Assembly: GCF_022346605.1 (NCBI RefSeq)
Contig: NZ_JAKRNT010000001.1
Location: 310,001 to 374,000, forward strand
Source: Sporosarcina sp. ACRSL
GTDB lineage: Bacteria > Bacillota > Bacilli > Bacillales_A > Planococcaceae
Direction: 5' to 3'
Length of the DNA stretch: 64,000 bases
The position numbers were made by a program, and so were the translations under genes. Under the pieces are notes generated by a model. It was not told the origin of the DNA. It saw nothing but the letters and a program-made list of their open reading frames with translations, and searched no databases. Positions 45,213 to 54,593 of this stretch are shown here, in pieces (the stretch's first letter is position 1; each line of letters starts with the position of its first letter).

Positions 45213-46211
45213 ATGCCGGGAGATATTTTATCCCAACATGAAATTGATGCGTTATTATCAGCATTATCGACAGGTGAAATGTCGGCGGAAGAGATTAAGA
45301 AGGAAGAGGAGACCCGGAAGGTCAAAGTATATGACTTTAAACGTGCCCTCCGCTTTTCGAAAGATCAGATCCGAAGTTTGACAAGGATCCATGAAAACTT
45401 TGCAAGGTTGTTGACGACTTACTTTTCCGCACAATTGCGGACGTATATTCAAATAAATGTCGCCTCGGTGGATCAAATCCCTTTTGAGGAATTCATCCGA
45501 TCCATCCCGAATATGACATTGCTTAATATTTTTGACGTTCCGCCACTTGAAGGAAATATCATTATGGAAGTCAATCCGAACGTCGCTTATTCCATGCTTG
45601 ATCGATTAATGGGCGGTGTAGGGGAAGGCCCTGGAAAAGTGGATAATATGACAGAAATCGAAACAAAGATTTTGACGAATCTATTCGAACGGTCATTTGA
45701 TAATTTACGGGAAGCGTGGTCTGGCATCATCGAAATAGATCCGTTTCTATCTGAAATGGAAGTGAATCCACAATTCCTTCAAATGATTTCACCGAATGAA
45801 ACGGTTGTCGTCATTTCATTCAACATTGTCATTGGAGAATCAAGTGGAATGATTAATATTTGTATTCCGCATGTTGTTCTTGAGCCGATTGTCCCGAATT
45901 TATCGGTACGGTATTGGATGCAGACGAATAAGAAAGAGCCGACACCTGAACAAAGCATCATTTTGGAAAAACGGTTGAAAAAAGCTACTTTGCCGATTAC
46001 GACAGAATTAGGGAGTGGGTCGATGTCGGTTGAAGATTTTTTATATTTGCAAGTGGGCGATGTCATTCCGCTTGATCAAAAAATTGAAGATCCGTTACTT
46101 GTCAAAGTGGGCGACATACCAAAATTCACAGCCCAACCTGGCCATCATCGAAATAGGATGGCTGTACAAATTATCGATATATTGAACGGAGGGGATGAAG
46201 ATGATGAGTGA
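45213..46211 (+). CDS. fliM: Flagellar motor switch protein FliM
   Basis: FliM is the C-ring component that receives CheY-P. The 332-residue product begins MPGDILSQHEIDALLSAL, the CheY-binding segment, then a CheC-like middle (LMGGVGEGPG, NPNVAYSMLDRL) and a C-terminal SpoA/FliN domain. ATG 45213 follows GGGAGGTGGC and gives the length I recall for B. subtilis; an earlier in-frame ATG overlaps that site. It overlaps fliY by 11 bp. Confidence 0.96.
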   Translation: MPGDILSQHEIDALLSALSTGEMSAEEIKKEEETRKVKVYDFKRALRFSKDQIRSLTRIHENFARLLTTYFSAQLRTYIQINVASVDQIPFEEFIRSIPNMTLLNIFDVPPLEGNIIMEVNPNVAYSMLDRLMGGVGEGPGKVDNMTEIETKILTNLFERSFDNLREAWSGIIEIDPFLSEMEVNPQFLQMISPNETVVVISFNIVIGESSGMINICIPHVVLEPIVPNLSVRYWMQTNKKEPTPEQSIILEKRLKKATLPITTELGSGSMSVEDFLYLQVGDVIPLDQKIEDPLLVKVGDIPKFTAQPGHHRNRMAVQIIDILNGGDEDDE

Positions 46212-47433
46212 TAGTGTGCTATCCCAAGAAGAAATTGAAGCATTGTTACGTGGGGAGCCGATCCGTGCAGAAGAGCCTGCAACATCGTCCTCTGATAATC
46301 AGGATTATGACAATCAATTAAGTGAAATGGAGAAAGACGCCTTAGGAGAAGTCGGGAATATTTCCTTCGGCAGCTCCGCTACAGCCCTCTCCTCGTTACT
46401 TGGCCAGAAAGTGGAAATTACAACTCCATCGATCTCTGTAGTAGATCTCAGTATGCTAAAGACGGAGTTTATCCAACCGTATGTAGCGGTCCAAGTAGAA
46501 TATACGGAAGGTTTGCATGGAACGAATCTCCTTGTCATTAAACAAAGTGACGCTGCAATTATCGCTGATTTGATGCTTGGTGGAGATGGAATGGCGCCAA
46601 ATGAAGAATTGAATGAAATCCATTTGAGTGCAGTACAGGAAGCGATGAATCAGATGATGGGTTCCGCGGCGACATCGATGTCCACTGTATTCAATAAGAA
46701 AGTGGATATTTCCCCTCCTTCCATTGATTTAATGAATATGCAAAGCGATGAAGGCATAGATAAGATCCCGAAGGACGAGATGATGATCAAAGTTTCCTTC
46801 GAATTGAAAGTCGGAGAGTTAATTGATTCGAGTATTATGCAGCTCTTCCCACTGCAATTCGGTAAAAATCTTGTAACGTCTCTCATGGGGATGGGTGCCG
46901 AAGAGGAAGCCGCAGTGACTGTAGAAGAGCCGGTCAGGCCTGCTCCTACATATGGGCAACAACCGAGCCGTCGTGAATATTCACCCGAGGACACTGCCGG
47001 ATTTTCCAATAATCCAAGCACATCACAAGCAATGGAGCAGCCTTATCAGGAACAACCGTATTATGAGCAGCCGCTTCAACAACAGATGCCACAACGGCAG
47101 CAAAAACCACCTGTTCATGTACAGGAAGCCCGATTTGCTAGCTTTGAAGGACCTTCATTGAATCAAGTAGAAACCAACAATTTGAATATGTTGTTGGATA
47201 TCCCTTTACAAGTGACGGTGGAGCTTGGAAGGACGAAACGGTCTGTTAAAGAAATCCTTGAAATGTCAAGTGGTTCCATCATAGAATTGGATAAGCTGGC
47301 GGGAGAACCGGTGGATATTTTAGTGAACAACCGTCATATTGCCAAAGGGGAAGTCGTTGTCATCGATGAAAACTTTGGTGTGCGTATTACAGATATTTTA
47401 AGCCAGACAGAACGCTTGAATAACTTACGATAG
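46201..47433 (+). CDS. fliY: Flagellar motor switch phosphatase FliY
   Basis: FliY combines a CheY-P phosphatase with a FliN-type switch domain. The 410-residue product has an N-terminal LSQEEIEALLRG segment similar to FliM, a CheC-type domain (about 30-230) with EKDALGEVGNISFGSSATAL and SAVQEAMNQMMGSAATSM phosphatase helices, a Gln/Pro-rich linker (about 245-315), and a C-terminal SpoA domain (LDIPLQVTVELGRTKRSVKEI). ATG 46201 or 46204 follows GGAGGGG. Confidence 0.95.
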   Translation: MMSDSVLSQEEIEALLRGEPIRAEEPATSSSDNQDYDNQLSEMEKDALGEVGNISFGSSATALSSLLGQKVEITTPSISVVDLSMLKTEFIQPYVAVQVEYTEGLHGTNLLVIKQSDAAIIADLMLGGDGMAPNEELNEIHLSAVQEAMNQMMGSAATSMSTVFNKKVDISPPSIDLMNMQSDEGIDKIPKDEMMIKVSFELKVGELIDSSIMQLFPLQFGKNLVTSLMGMGAEEEAAVTVEEPVRPAPTYGQQPSRREYSPEDTAGFSNNPSTSQAMEQPYQEQPYYEQPLQQQMPQRQQKPPVHVQEARFASFEGPSLNQVETNNLNMLLDIPLQVTVELGRTKRSVKEILEMSSGSIIELDKLAGEPVDILVNNRHIAKGEVVVIDENFGVRITDILSQTERLNNLR

Positions 47434-47452
47434 GATCCGGGAGGTCAAGAGA

Positions 47453-47815
47453 ATGGGTAAACGTATTTTAATTGTGGATGACGCAGCTTTCATGCGTATG
47501 ATGATTAAAGATATATTGACAAAAAATAATTTTGAAGTGGTCGGTGAGGCTGCTGATGGTGTGCAAGCAGTTGAAAAATATATGGAATTGAAGCCAGATC
47601 TCGTTACGATGGACATTACAATGCCCGAAATGGATGGCATTGCGGCGTTGAAATCCATTAAGGAGAAAGATCCATCTGCGACAATTATTATGTGTTCAGC
47701 AATGGGGCAACAAGCGATGGTGATCGACGCGATCCAAGCAGGGGCAAAAGACTTTATCGTCAAGCCTTTCCAAGCTGACCGTGTAGTCGAAGCAATCCAA
47801 AAAGCAATAGGTTAA
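47453..47815 (+). CDS. cheY: Chemotaxis response regulator CheY
   Basis: The 120-residue single receiver domain has DDAAFMR at the acidic pocket, the phospho-acceptor Asp54 in VTMDITMPEMDG, and Lys in FIVKPF. In Bacillus, CheY-P binding to FliM favours counter-clockwise rotation. GGGAGGTC precedes ATG 47453. It sits between fliY and fliO. Confidence 0.97.
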   Translation: MGKRILIVDDAAFMRMMIKDILTKNNFEVVGEAADGVQAVEKYMELKPDLVTMDITMPEMDGIAALKSIKEKDPSATIIMCSAMGQQAMVIDAIQAGAKDFIVKPFQADRVVEAIQKAIG

Positions 47816-47818
47816 CTC

Positions 47819-48508
47819 ATGAGAGTATCAATTAATCTGAAACGATTGTTGCCATTGTTTATCGTACTTTTCGTAATGATGCCTTTTGGAAATGTACATG
47901 CGGAAGCCGATCAGAACAAGTCTGTCTCCGATTGCTTAGGACAAGGCAATGATTGCGGACAAGATTCAAAGAATGTGAATGAGATAGACGAGCCAGCTGC
48001 CGACACGTCGCAAGACGGGGCAGCTGTTGGCTTGTCATTGTGGGATTATATTAAGACGCTCTTTGCATTGCTGTTTGTCATCGGTCTTCTTCTCGCTCTA
48101 CTGAAGTTCATTAATCGGAAGAACCGCATGTTTGACCAGCATCGATTCATAAAAAATGTCGGGGGGCTCTCCCTTGGTCAACATAAATCCATTCAATTGG
48201 TAGTCATCGGCGATTCCTACTATTTGATAGGCGTCGGTGATGAAGTAAGACTATTGAAAGAGATTACAGATCCAAAAGAGATTAAGGCACTCGAGAGTTA
48301 TTTTGACGAAGACGAACTTCAATCTCCGCCAGGAATTATGAGCAAGTTGTTGACGATGCTTCCTCAAAACAAAGCGGACACATCGCTTAATAGCGACGAA
48401 CCCGCAGATTTCAAAAAAATGTTTATAACTAGGCTCGATGAATTAAGAGCGGAACGTAAAAAGCATTTGAACCGATTGGCAGAAAAGGAGCGCAAAAAAG
48501 ATGAATGA
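47819..48508 (+). CDS. fliO: Flagellar biosynthetic protein FliO (FliZ)
   Basis: The 229-residue product has an N-terminal signal peptide ending near residue 28 (PFGNVHAEA), an external loop with two cysteines, a membrane helix (about 70-93) and a FliO core (GGLSLGQHKSIQLVVIGDSYYLIGVGDEV). It helps build the FliPQR export gate. It overlaps fliP by 8 bp. Confidence 0.92.
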   Translation: MRVSINLKRLLPLFIVLFVMMPFGNVHAEADQNKSVSDCLGQGNDCGQDSKNVNEIDEPAADTSQDGAAVGLSLWDYIKTLFALLFVIGLLLALLKFINRKNRMFDQHRFIKNVGGLSLGQHKSIQLVVIGDSYYLIGVGDEVRLLKEITDPKEIKALESYFDEDELQSPPGIMSKLLTMLPQNKADTSLNSDEPADFKKMFITRLDELRAERKKHLNRLAEKERKKDE

Positions 48509-49166
48509 TTTCGTCCAGTTCTTTTCGGACAGCGATCCGACAAATGTATCGACATCCATCAAATTGCTTCTACTCCTTACTGTCCTGTCACTTGCCCCGG
48601 CGATCCTTATACTAATGACTTCTTTTGCACGGATTGTCATTGTTTTGTCGTTTGTCAGGACGGCACTTGCAACGCAGCAAATGCCGCCAAACCAAGTGAT
48701 TGTTGGGCTTGCCCTATTTTTGACTTTTTTTATTATGGCACCTACTTTCCAAGAGGTGAATGAAACAGCGCTGACACCGCTTTTTGCAGAAGAGATCACA
48801 TTGGAAGAGGCATATGACCGGGCAAGCTTGCCTTTCAAGGAGTTCATGAGCAAGCATACGCGGCAGAAAGATTTGGAGTTATTTTTACGATACAATCAAG
48901 CGGAGCGTCCTGAAACGTTGGAGGACATCCCGTTGACGATGTTAGTCCCGGCTTTCGCTATTAGTGAAATAAAGACTGCATTCCAAATGGGCTTCATGAT
49001 CTTCATCCCGTTTCTCGTTATTGACATGATTGTCGCAAGTGTTCTTATGTCAATGGGGATGATGATGTTGCCGCCTGTTATGATTTCATTGCCATTTAAG
49101 ATTTTATTATTTGTCCTTGTCGATGGATGGTATTTAATCGTCAAGTCTTTATTGCAAAGTTTTTAG
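48501..49166 (+). CDS. fliP: Flagellar export gate protein FliP
   Basis: The 221-residue polytopic membrane protein has LAPAILILMTSFARIVIVLS, RTALATQQMPPNQV, EFMSKHTRQKDL and the highly conserved C-terminal LMSMGMMMLPPVMISLPFK. With FliQ and FliR it forms the export gate. Its last codons (Gln-Ser-Phe-stop) are repeated downstream in a short tandem repeat. Confidence 0.97.
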   Translation: MNDFVQFFSDSDPTNVSTSIKLLLLLTVLSLAPAILILMTSFARIVIVLSFVRTALATQQMPPNQVIVGLALFLTFFIMAPTFQEVNETALTPLFAEEITLEEAYDRASLPFKEFMSKHTRQKDLELFLRYNQAERPETLEDIPLTMLVPAFAISEIKTAFQMGFMIFIPFLVIDMIVASVLMSMGMMMLPPVMISLPFKILLFVLVDGWYLIVKSLLQSF

Positions 49167-49200
49167 GTGCAAAGTTTTTAGATGCATAGTTTTTAGGTGC
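49156..49200 (+). repeat. Three 15-bp tandem repeats spanning the fliP stop
   Basis: Units 49156-49170, 49171-49185 and 49186-49200 read AAAGTTTTTAGGTGC with one change each in units 2 and 3. The first contains the last codons and stop of fliP, so the stop is repeated in frame. It looks like a recent slippage duplication that lengthened the fliP-fliQ gap. Confidence 0.85.
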
Positions 49201-49220
49201 AAATTAGGAGTGGTTATCGA

Positions 49221-49490
49221 ATGACAGGCGAATTAATTATAGCGATAGCCGAACGCGCGGTATGGGTCATTTTATTGACAAGCGGTCCGCTGTTGGTTGT
49301 CGCACTGGTTACCGGCCTAATCGTGAGCATATTCCAGGCGACGACGCAGATACAAGAACAGACACTTGCATTTGTGCCGAAAATCATTGCAGTCCTTGTT
49401 GCCATCGTCATTTTTGGACCTTGGATTTTAGCTAGGGTGACAGCATTCGCGGCAGACATTTTTGATAACCTCGTCCGGTATATCGGGTGA
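49221..49490 (+). CDS. fliQ: Flagellar export gate protein FliQ
   Basis: The 89-residue protein has two membrane helices (about 15-38 and 52-75) and the FliQ motif GLIVSIFQATTQIQEQTLAFVPKI, shortened here to FQATTQIQEQTL. ATG 49221 follows TTAGGAGTGG; the upstream in-frame GTG lies in the repeat and is rejected. Confidence 0.96.
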   Translation: MTGELIIAIAERAVWVILLTSGPLLVVALVTGLIVSIFQATTQIQEQTLAFVPKIIAVLVAIVIFGPWILARVTAFAADIFDNLVRYIG

Positions 49491-49494
49491 TTAA

Positions 49495-50271
49495 ATGGAA
49501 GAACTAATTCCTTCTATCGCTGCTTATTTGCTCATTTTGACAAGGGTGACTGCTTTCATCGTAACTGTCCCTTTGTTTTCCTATCGGGCAATCCCGACGA
49601 CACAAAGGATCATATTTGCTGCAGTTGTCGCTTGGATCATGGTCTATACGATCGATGCACCTGAGCTCGAAATCGATGGTACATACATACTCCTTGTGAT
49701 CAAGGAAGCTACAACCGGCCTATTCATCGGGGTTATCGCCTATATCGTCATGTCTGCAATCCAAATTGCGGGAGGCTTCATCGATTTCCAGATGGGCTTT
49801 GCCATCGCGAATGTCATCGACCCCCAAACTGGAGCTCAATCGCCGCTCCTTGGTCAGTTTTTCAATGTCCTCGCGATGTTGCTGCTGCTCACATTGAACG
49901 GACATCATATGCTTCTTGATGGGATTTTTTATAGTTATCGTTTTATACCGATTGACATGCTTTGGCCATCATTCGGCGAGGAGAGGCTTGCTGAATTTGT
50001 CACAAGAACTTTTGCGATGGTCTTCGCCATCGCATTCCAAATGGCTGTACCGATTGTTGCAACTCTATTTCTTGTCGACTTGGCACTCGGCATTACAGCG
50101 AGGACAGTTCCTCAACTTAATATTTTCGTTGTCGGCTTTCCCATTAAAATCGGTGTTAGTTTTCTAGTGCTTGTGACGATGTTCACCGTAATGATCGCAA
50201 TGATGCGTAAATTATTTGAACTGATGATAACAGCGATGAGGGATTTGATGATCATCTTAGGAGGTGGCTAA
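49495..50271 (+). CDS. fliR: Flagellar export gate protein FliR
   Basis: The 258-residue product has six predicted membrane segments and the conserved GGFIDFQMGFAIANVIDPQ segment. FliP, FliQ, FliR and FlhB form the export channel. The start is ATG 49495, 4 bp after fliQ, with GGGTGA upstream. Confidence 0.96.
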   Translation: MEELIPSIAAYLLILTRVTAFIVTVPLFSYRAIPTTQRIIFAAVVAWIMVYTIDAPELEIDGTYILLVIKEATTGLFIGVIAYIVMSAIQIAGGFIDFQMGFAIANVIDPQTGAQSPLLGQFFNVLAMLLLLTLNGHHMLLDGIFYSYRFIPIDMLWPSFGEERLAEFVTRTFAMVFAIAFQMAVPIVATLFLVDLALGITARTVPQLNIFVVGFPIKIGVSFLVLVTMFTVMIAMMRKLFELMITAMRDLMIILGGG

Positions 50272-50274
50272 TTT

Positions 50275-51354
50275 ATGATTCGTTTGGATTTACAGTTCTT
50301 TGCAGGCGAAAAGACTGAAAAGGCCACTCCGAAGAAGCGTCTCGACTCCCGAAAGAAAGGACAAGTCGTCAAAAGCCAGGATGTCACAACTGCAATTGTC
50401 CTTCTTTTTGTATTTTTGTTCCTTTTCTTTACAGCAGGTTTCATGCGGGATCGGTTCTTCGTATTCTTTACACATTCATTTACAGAATTCATTTCGATTA
50501 ACGTACTGGATATCGATCAAACGATGATCATCTATCAGGAAATAATTGTTCAAATGGCATATATTCTCTTACCTGTCATGGCAATAGCAGTCATTGCGGG
50601 AATAGGCGGGAATTTGATGCAGTTCGGAATTCTATTTACTGCAGAACCCTTGAAATTCGATCTAAAAAAAATTGATCCGATCAAAGGACTAAAACGGATA
50701 TTTTCCATCCGAGCACTCGTTGAATTATTGAAATCGTTGTTGAAAATATCTTTTATTGGATCTGTGACAACAATCCTATTAATGATGAATATCGAAAAAG
50801 TTTTAGGTCTTACATTTAAGACGCCCCATGACACATTAGTAACAGTCGGGCAATTGGTCGCGTTGATGGGTATTGTCGCTTCTTTTGTTCTTTTATTCAT
50901 TTCGATATTAGACTATTTTTATCAGAAATATGATTACGAGAAAAACTTGCGGATGTCCAAACAGGATATTAAGGACGAACACAAAAATACAGAAGGGGAT
51001 CCGATCATCAAATCGCGCATTAAACAGCGTCAAAGGGAAATGGCGATGAGAAGGATGATGCAGGAAGTACCCCAAGCGGATGTCGTCATAACGAACCCGA
51101 CCCATTTTGCAATAGCTTTAAAATATGATGATGAAAAAATGGATGCACCAATTGTCATTGCGAAGGGCGCCGACTTCATCGCACAAAAAATCAAGCTGAT
51201 TGCAAAAGAACATAATATTGTCATGGTAGAAAACCGCCCTCTTGCAAGGGGACTCTACGATGATGTTGAAATCGGTGATCGTATTCCAGACCAGTTTTTC
51301 AAAGCGGTCGCCGAAGTATTGGCATATGTATATCGCATTCAACGGAAAATATAA
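50275..51354 (+). CDS. flhB: Flagellar export switch protein FlhB
   Basis: The 359-residue product has an N-terminal QFFAGEKTEKATPKKR segment, four membrane helices (about 30-205), and a cytoplasmic C-domain with the autocleavage site N274-P275-T276-H277. Cleavage there allows the change from hook to filament export under FliK control. ATG 50275 follows TTAGGAGGTGG. A 93-bp gap with a hairpin separates it from flhA. Confidence 0.97.
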   Translation: MIRLDLQFFAGEKTEKATPKKRLDSRKKGQVVKSQDVTTAIVLLFVFLFLFFTAGFMRDRFFVFFTHSFTEFISINVLDIDQTMIIYQEIIVQMAYILLPVMAIAVIAGIGGNLMQFGILFTAEPLKFDLKKIDPIKGLKRIFSIRALVELLKSLLKISFIGSVTTILLMMNIEKVLGLTFKTPHDTLVTVGQLVALMGIVASFVLLFISILDYFYQKYDYEKNLRMSKQDIKDEHKNTEGDPIIKSRIKQRQREMAMRRMMQEVPQADVVITNPTHFAIALKYDDEKMDAPIVIAKGADFIAQKIKLIAKEHNIVMVENRPLARGLYDDVEIGDRIPDQFFKAVAEVLAYVYRIQRKI

Positions 51355-51396
51355 CGGGATCAGCAAGTCTGCAGATTTGAAGTACTCCTTCGGAAG

Positions 51397-51418
51397 CAAT
51401 CACGCATAGGCGTGATTG
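51397..51418 (+). other. Perfect hairpin in the flhB-flhA gap
   Basis: CAATCACGC (51397-51405) pairs perfectly with GCGTGATTG (51410-51418) around an ATAG loop. It is followed by ATAATATATTTT rather than a clean T-run, so it may be a weak terminator, a processing site or an mRNA-stability element. Confidence 0.55.
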
Positions 51419-51447
51419 ATAATATATTTTGAGAAAGTAGGGATGGC

Positions 51448-53478
51448 ATGCAGTTTAAAGATATAGGAGTGCTTGCAGCAGTCATAATGATCGTTGCAAT
51501 GCTCGTCATCCCATTACCGACTTGGCTACTAAGCTTTCTGATTATCATTAATATTACTCTTGCGCTATTGGTTCTCATGACGTCTATGAATATGCAGGAA
51601 GCATTGCAGTTTTCTATCTTTCCTACACTCGTATTATTGTTGACACTTTTCCGCCTTGGCTTGAACGTTTCAACAACCCGTGCAATTCTTTCACAAGGGG
51701 ATGCTGGCGGTGTGGTTGACACATTCGGCTCATTCGTAACAGGTGGAAATATCGTAGTCGGTCTCGTCGTCTTTATCATATTAGTCATTATCCAATTTAT
51801 CGTCATTACGAAAGGATCCGAGCGAGTTTCTGAAGTGGCGGCCCGCTTTACGCTCGATGCGATGCCAGGTAAGCAGATGAGTATCGACGCTGACTTGAAC
51901 GCAGGAATGATTTCCGAGACGGAAGCAAGAGCGCGACGTGAAAAAGTGAGTAGCGAAGCAGACTTCTACGGGGCTATGGACGGAGCAACGAAATTTGTAA
52001 AAGGGGATGCCATTGCCGGTATCATTATCGTCTTCATTAATCTCCTTGTCGGAATGATCATCGGAATCGTCCAAATGGATTTGCCGTTTGCAGAAGCTGC
52101 GACCAAATTCTCAAAACTCACCGTCGGGGATGGTATTGTTTCTCAAATACCAGCTTTGCTCATATCAACTGCGACAGGTATCGTCGTAACACGTGCAGCT
52201 TCCGAGGGTAATCTTGGTTCTGACATTACGAAACAGCTACTAGGACAACCTAAACTACTTTATGTAACTGCCGCAACCATATTCCTGCTTGGCCTGTTTA
52301 CACCGATCAATGACCTCCTTACGATTCCGTTAGCATTACTTCTCGTCGTCGGAGCGTTTATCATGTCGAGACAGCCGGAAGAAGATCCGGAAGAATTGCT
52401 GGAGATGGAAGAAGAGGTTGAAACGGAAGGGATGAAAAGCCCTGAAAATGTCGTCAATCTATTGAATGTCGATCCAATCGAGTTTGAATTCGGATACGGC
52501 CTCATCCCGTTAGTTGATGCACAGCAAGGCGGGGATTTACTTGATAGGGTCGTCATGATCAGAAGGCAGCTCGCACTAGAGTTAGGGCTTGTTATTCCAG
52601 TCGTTCGGATTCGGGACAATATTCAATTACAACCGAATGAGTACCGGATCAAGATAAAGGGAAATGAGCTAGCTAGAGGGGAACTCCTTCTTGACCATTA
52701 TCTTGCAATGAGTCCGGGCGGTGATGATTCCATTGTCGGAATCGATACGATTGAGCCTTCATTTGGTCTTCCGGCAAAATGGATTACGGAAGATGTTAAA
52801 GAAGACGCAGAAATTATGGGGTATACGGTTGTCGATCCTCCAAGCGTTGTTTCGACGCATTTGACAGAAGTGATCAGGGCGAATGCAGCTGATCTCATTG
52901 GACGTCAAGAGACGAAGCAACTCGTCGATCATGTCCGTGAAACGTATCCGATTTTAGTGGATGAACTGACACCAACACCACTTTCCATCGGTGAAATTCA
53001 AAAAGTGTTGGCGAAATTATTGAATGAAAATGTATCGATCCGAAACTTGCCGATCATTTTTGAAACATTGGCAGATTATTCGAAGTATACGTCTGATATT
53101 GATTTGTTGACCGAATATGTACGCCAATCACTTGCGAGACAAATCACATCCCAATACTCGACGGGCGTCGATGCGTTAAAAGTGTTGACCGTCTCAGGCA
53201 AAGTGGAAAAATTGATTGCGGATAATATTCAGCAAACTGAGCAAGGCAATTATTTGTCAATCGACCCTTCACATTCCCAAGAAATATTAGAGTCGATTGC
53301 TAGAGAGGTAGAACGAGTCGCTCTTATGGACCAATCACCTGTCATCCTTTGCTCGCCTGCTATTCGAATGTATTTAAGGCAAATTACAGAGCGGTACTTT
53401 CCGCAAATTCCGGTGTTATCCTACAATGAACTGGAAGCTTCTATTGAAGTCCAAAGTGTTGGGGTGGTGGATATTTGA
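51448..53478 (+). CDS. flhA: Flagellar export protein FlhA
   Basis: The 676-residue export-gate protein has an N-terminal membrane half with about eight helices, the FHIPEP-type region FRLGLNVSTTRAILSQGDAGG, a conserved cytoplasmic loop with RFTLDAMPGKQMSIDADLN, and a large C-terminal cytoplasmic domain that binds export chaperones. The start is ATG 51448. It overlaps flhF by one base (ATG 53478). Confidence 0.97.
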   Translation: MQFKDIGVLAAVIMIVAMLVIPLPTWLLSFLIIINITLALLVLMTSMNMQEALQFSIFPTLVLLLTLFRLGLNVSTTRAILSQGDAGGVVDTFGSFVTGGNIVVGLVVFIILVIIQFIVITKGSERVSEVAARFTLDAMPGKQMSIDADLNAGMISETEARARREKVSSEADFYGAMDGATKFVKGDAIAGIIIVFINLLVGMIIGIVQMDLPFAEAATKFSKLTVGDGIVSQIPALLISTATGIVVTRAASEGNLGSDITKQLLGQPKLLYVTAATIFLLGLFTPINDLLTIPLALLLVVGAFIMSRQPEEDPEELLEMEEEVETEGMKSPENVVNLLNVDPIEFEFGYGLIPLVDAQQGGDLLDRVVMIRRQLALELGLVIPVVRIRDNIQLQPNEYRIKIKGNELARGELLLDHYLAMSPGGDDSIVGIDTIEPSFGLPAKWITEDVKEDAEIMGYTVVDPPSVVSTHLTEVIRANAADLIGRQETKQLVDHVRETYPILVDELTPTPLSIGEIQKVLAKLLNENVSIRNLPIIFETLADYSKYTSDIDLLTEYVRQSLARQITSQYSTGVDALKVLTVSGKVEKLIADNIQQTEQGNYLSIDPSHSQEILESIAREVERVALMDQSPVILCSPAIRMYLRQITERYFPQIPVLSYNELEASIEVQSVGVVDI

Positions 53479-54593
53479 TGAAAATGAAAAAGTATACAGC
53501 TGATACGATGGTGGAGGCAATGAAGAAAGTAAGAGCCGATTTGGGCGATGATGCTGTCATCCTCAGCTCAAATGTCGTCACGACCAAAGGTTTTCTAGGT
53601 TTTTTTCAAAAGAAGTCCGTTGAAGTTGTCGCCGGTTTCGACGAGCCAGCTTCTTTTCAAAAAGAATCGGTGCTTTCTTCGAAGCCTGCTCCTACGATGG
53701 AAGAAGTGCGGAATGATGATGCGGAATTAAGAAAAGAAATGGTCGAAATGAAAAGACTGCTACAAGAAATGAAGCAGTCCTCCATATTCGAAAATTTTCC
53801 CGACGATTTGAAAGTTTTTCTTACCTATTTGGCAGATCAGGAGTTATCACAGCATTTGATTCTCCAAATTGGCAATGAAATCTTTACGAAGATGAAAGAG
53901 GAAAAGAAAGATTTTTCGAGGGCGGAACAATTACAAATTGCAAAGAACGTGTTAGCGGAACAATTCTCGGAATTACCTTTTGGAGGCATTTCGTTTTCCA
54001 AGAAATATATTAACGTTCTTGGTCCGACCGGTGTTGGGAAGACGACGACAATCGCTAAAATTGCGGCAAGAGCCCTTTTGGAGCATAAAAAGAAGATTGG
54101 CTTTATTACAACGGATACATATCGGATTGCTGCAATCGAACAATTGCGCACGTATGCCAATCTATTACAAGCGCCGGTTGAAATCGCCTATAACAGCAAA
54201 GACTTTGAAGAAGCCATTGCAAAAATGGCAGATCGTGATTTGATTTTCATAGATACAGCAGGACGAAATTATAAAGAGATGAAATTCGTAAATGATTTGA
54301 AGCATTTGATCGACTTTTCGTTGGATATGGAATCATTCCTTGTCTTATCTGTCACATCAAAAGAGGATGATATGAGGACGATTATCGAGAAGTTCACTTC
54401 TTTCCCAATTGAAAAATTCATCTTTACGAAAGTGGATGAAACAGGATCGATTGGACCGATGTTCAATTTGATGAAACAATATAGTATTGGAACTGCTTAT
54501 TATACAGATGGACAGGAAGTACCTGAAGATATAGTTGAAGTCGATATCGACAAGATGCTCAAATTATTATTGGCAGGTGCTGAACATGCGTGA
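53478..54593 (+). CDS. flhF: Flagellar biosynthesis GTPase FlhF
   Basis: The 371-residue SRP-type GTPase sets flagellar number and position. It has a basic N-terminal B domain, an N domain and a C-terminal G domain with [39 protein letters not shown] and TKVDETG. ATG 53478 has GGTGG 7 bp upstream; ATG 53484 is an alternative. It overlaps flhG by 8 bp. FlhF and FlhG normally act as a GTPase/ATPase pair. Confidence 0.95.
   Translation: MKMKKYTADTMVEAMKKVRADLGDDAVILSSNVVTTKGFLGFFQKKSVEVVAGFDEPASFQKESVLSSKPAPTMEEVRNDDAELRKEMVEMKRLLQEMKQSSIFENFPDDLKVFLTYLADQELSQHLILQIGNEIFTKMKEEKKDFSRAEQLQIAKNVLAEQFSELPFGGISFSKKYINVLGPTGVGKTTTIAKIAARALLEHKKKIGFITTDTYRIAAIEQLRTYANLLQAPVEIAYNSKDFEEAIAKMADRDLIFIDTAGRNYKEMKFVNDLKHLIDFSLDMESFLVLSVTSKEDDMRTIIEKFTSFPIEKFIFTKVDETGSIGPMFNLMKQYSIGTAYYTDGQEVPEDIVEVDIDKMLKLLLAGAEHA

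Noticed and set aside
49167-49220. Extra peptides coded by the 15-bp repeats after fliP
   Set aside because: The frames are only four codons between stops and have no ribosome binding sites.
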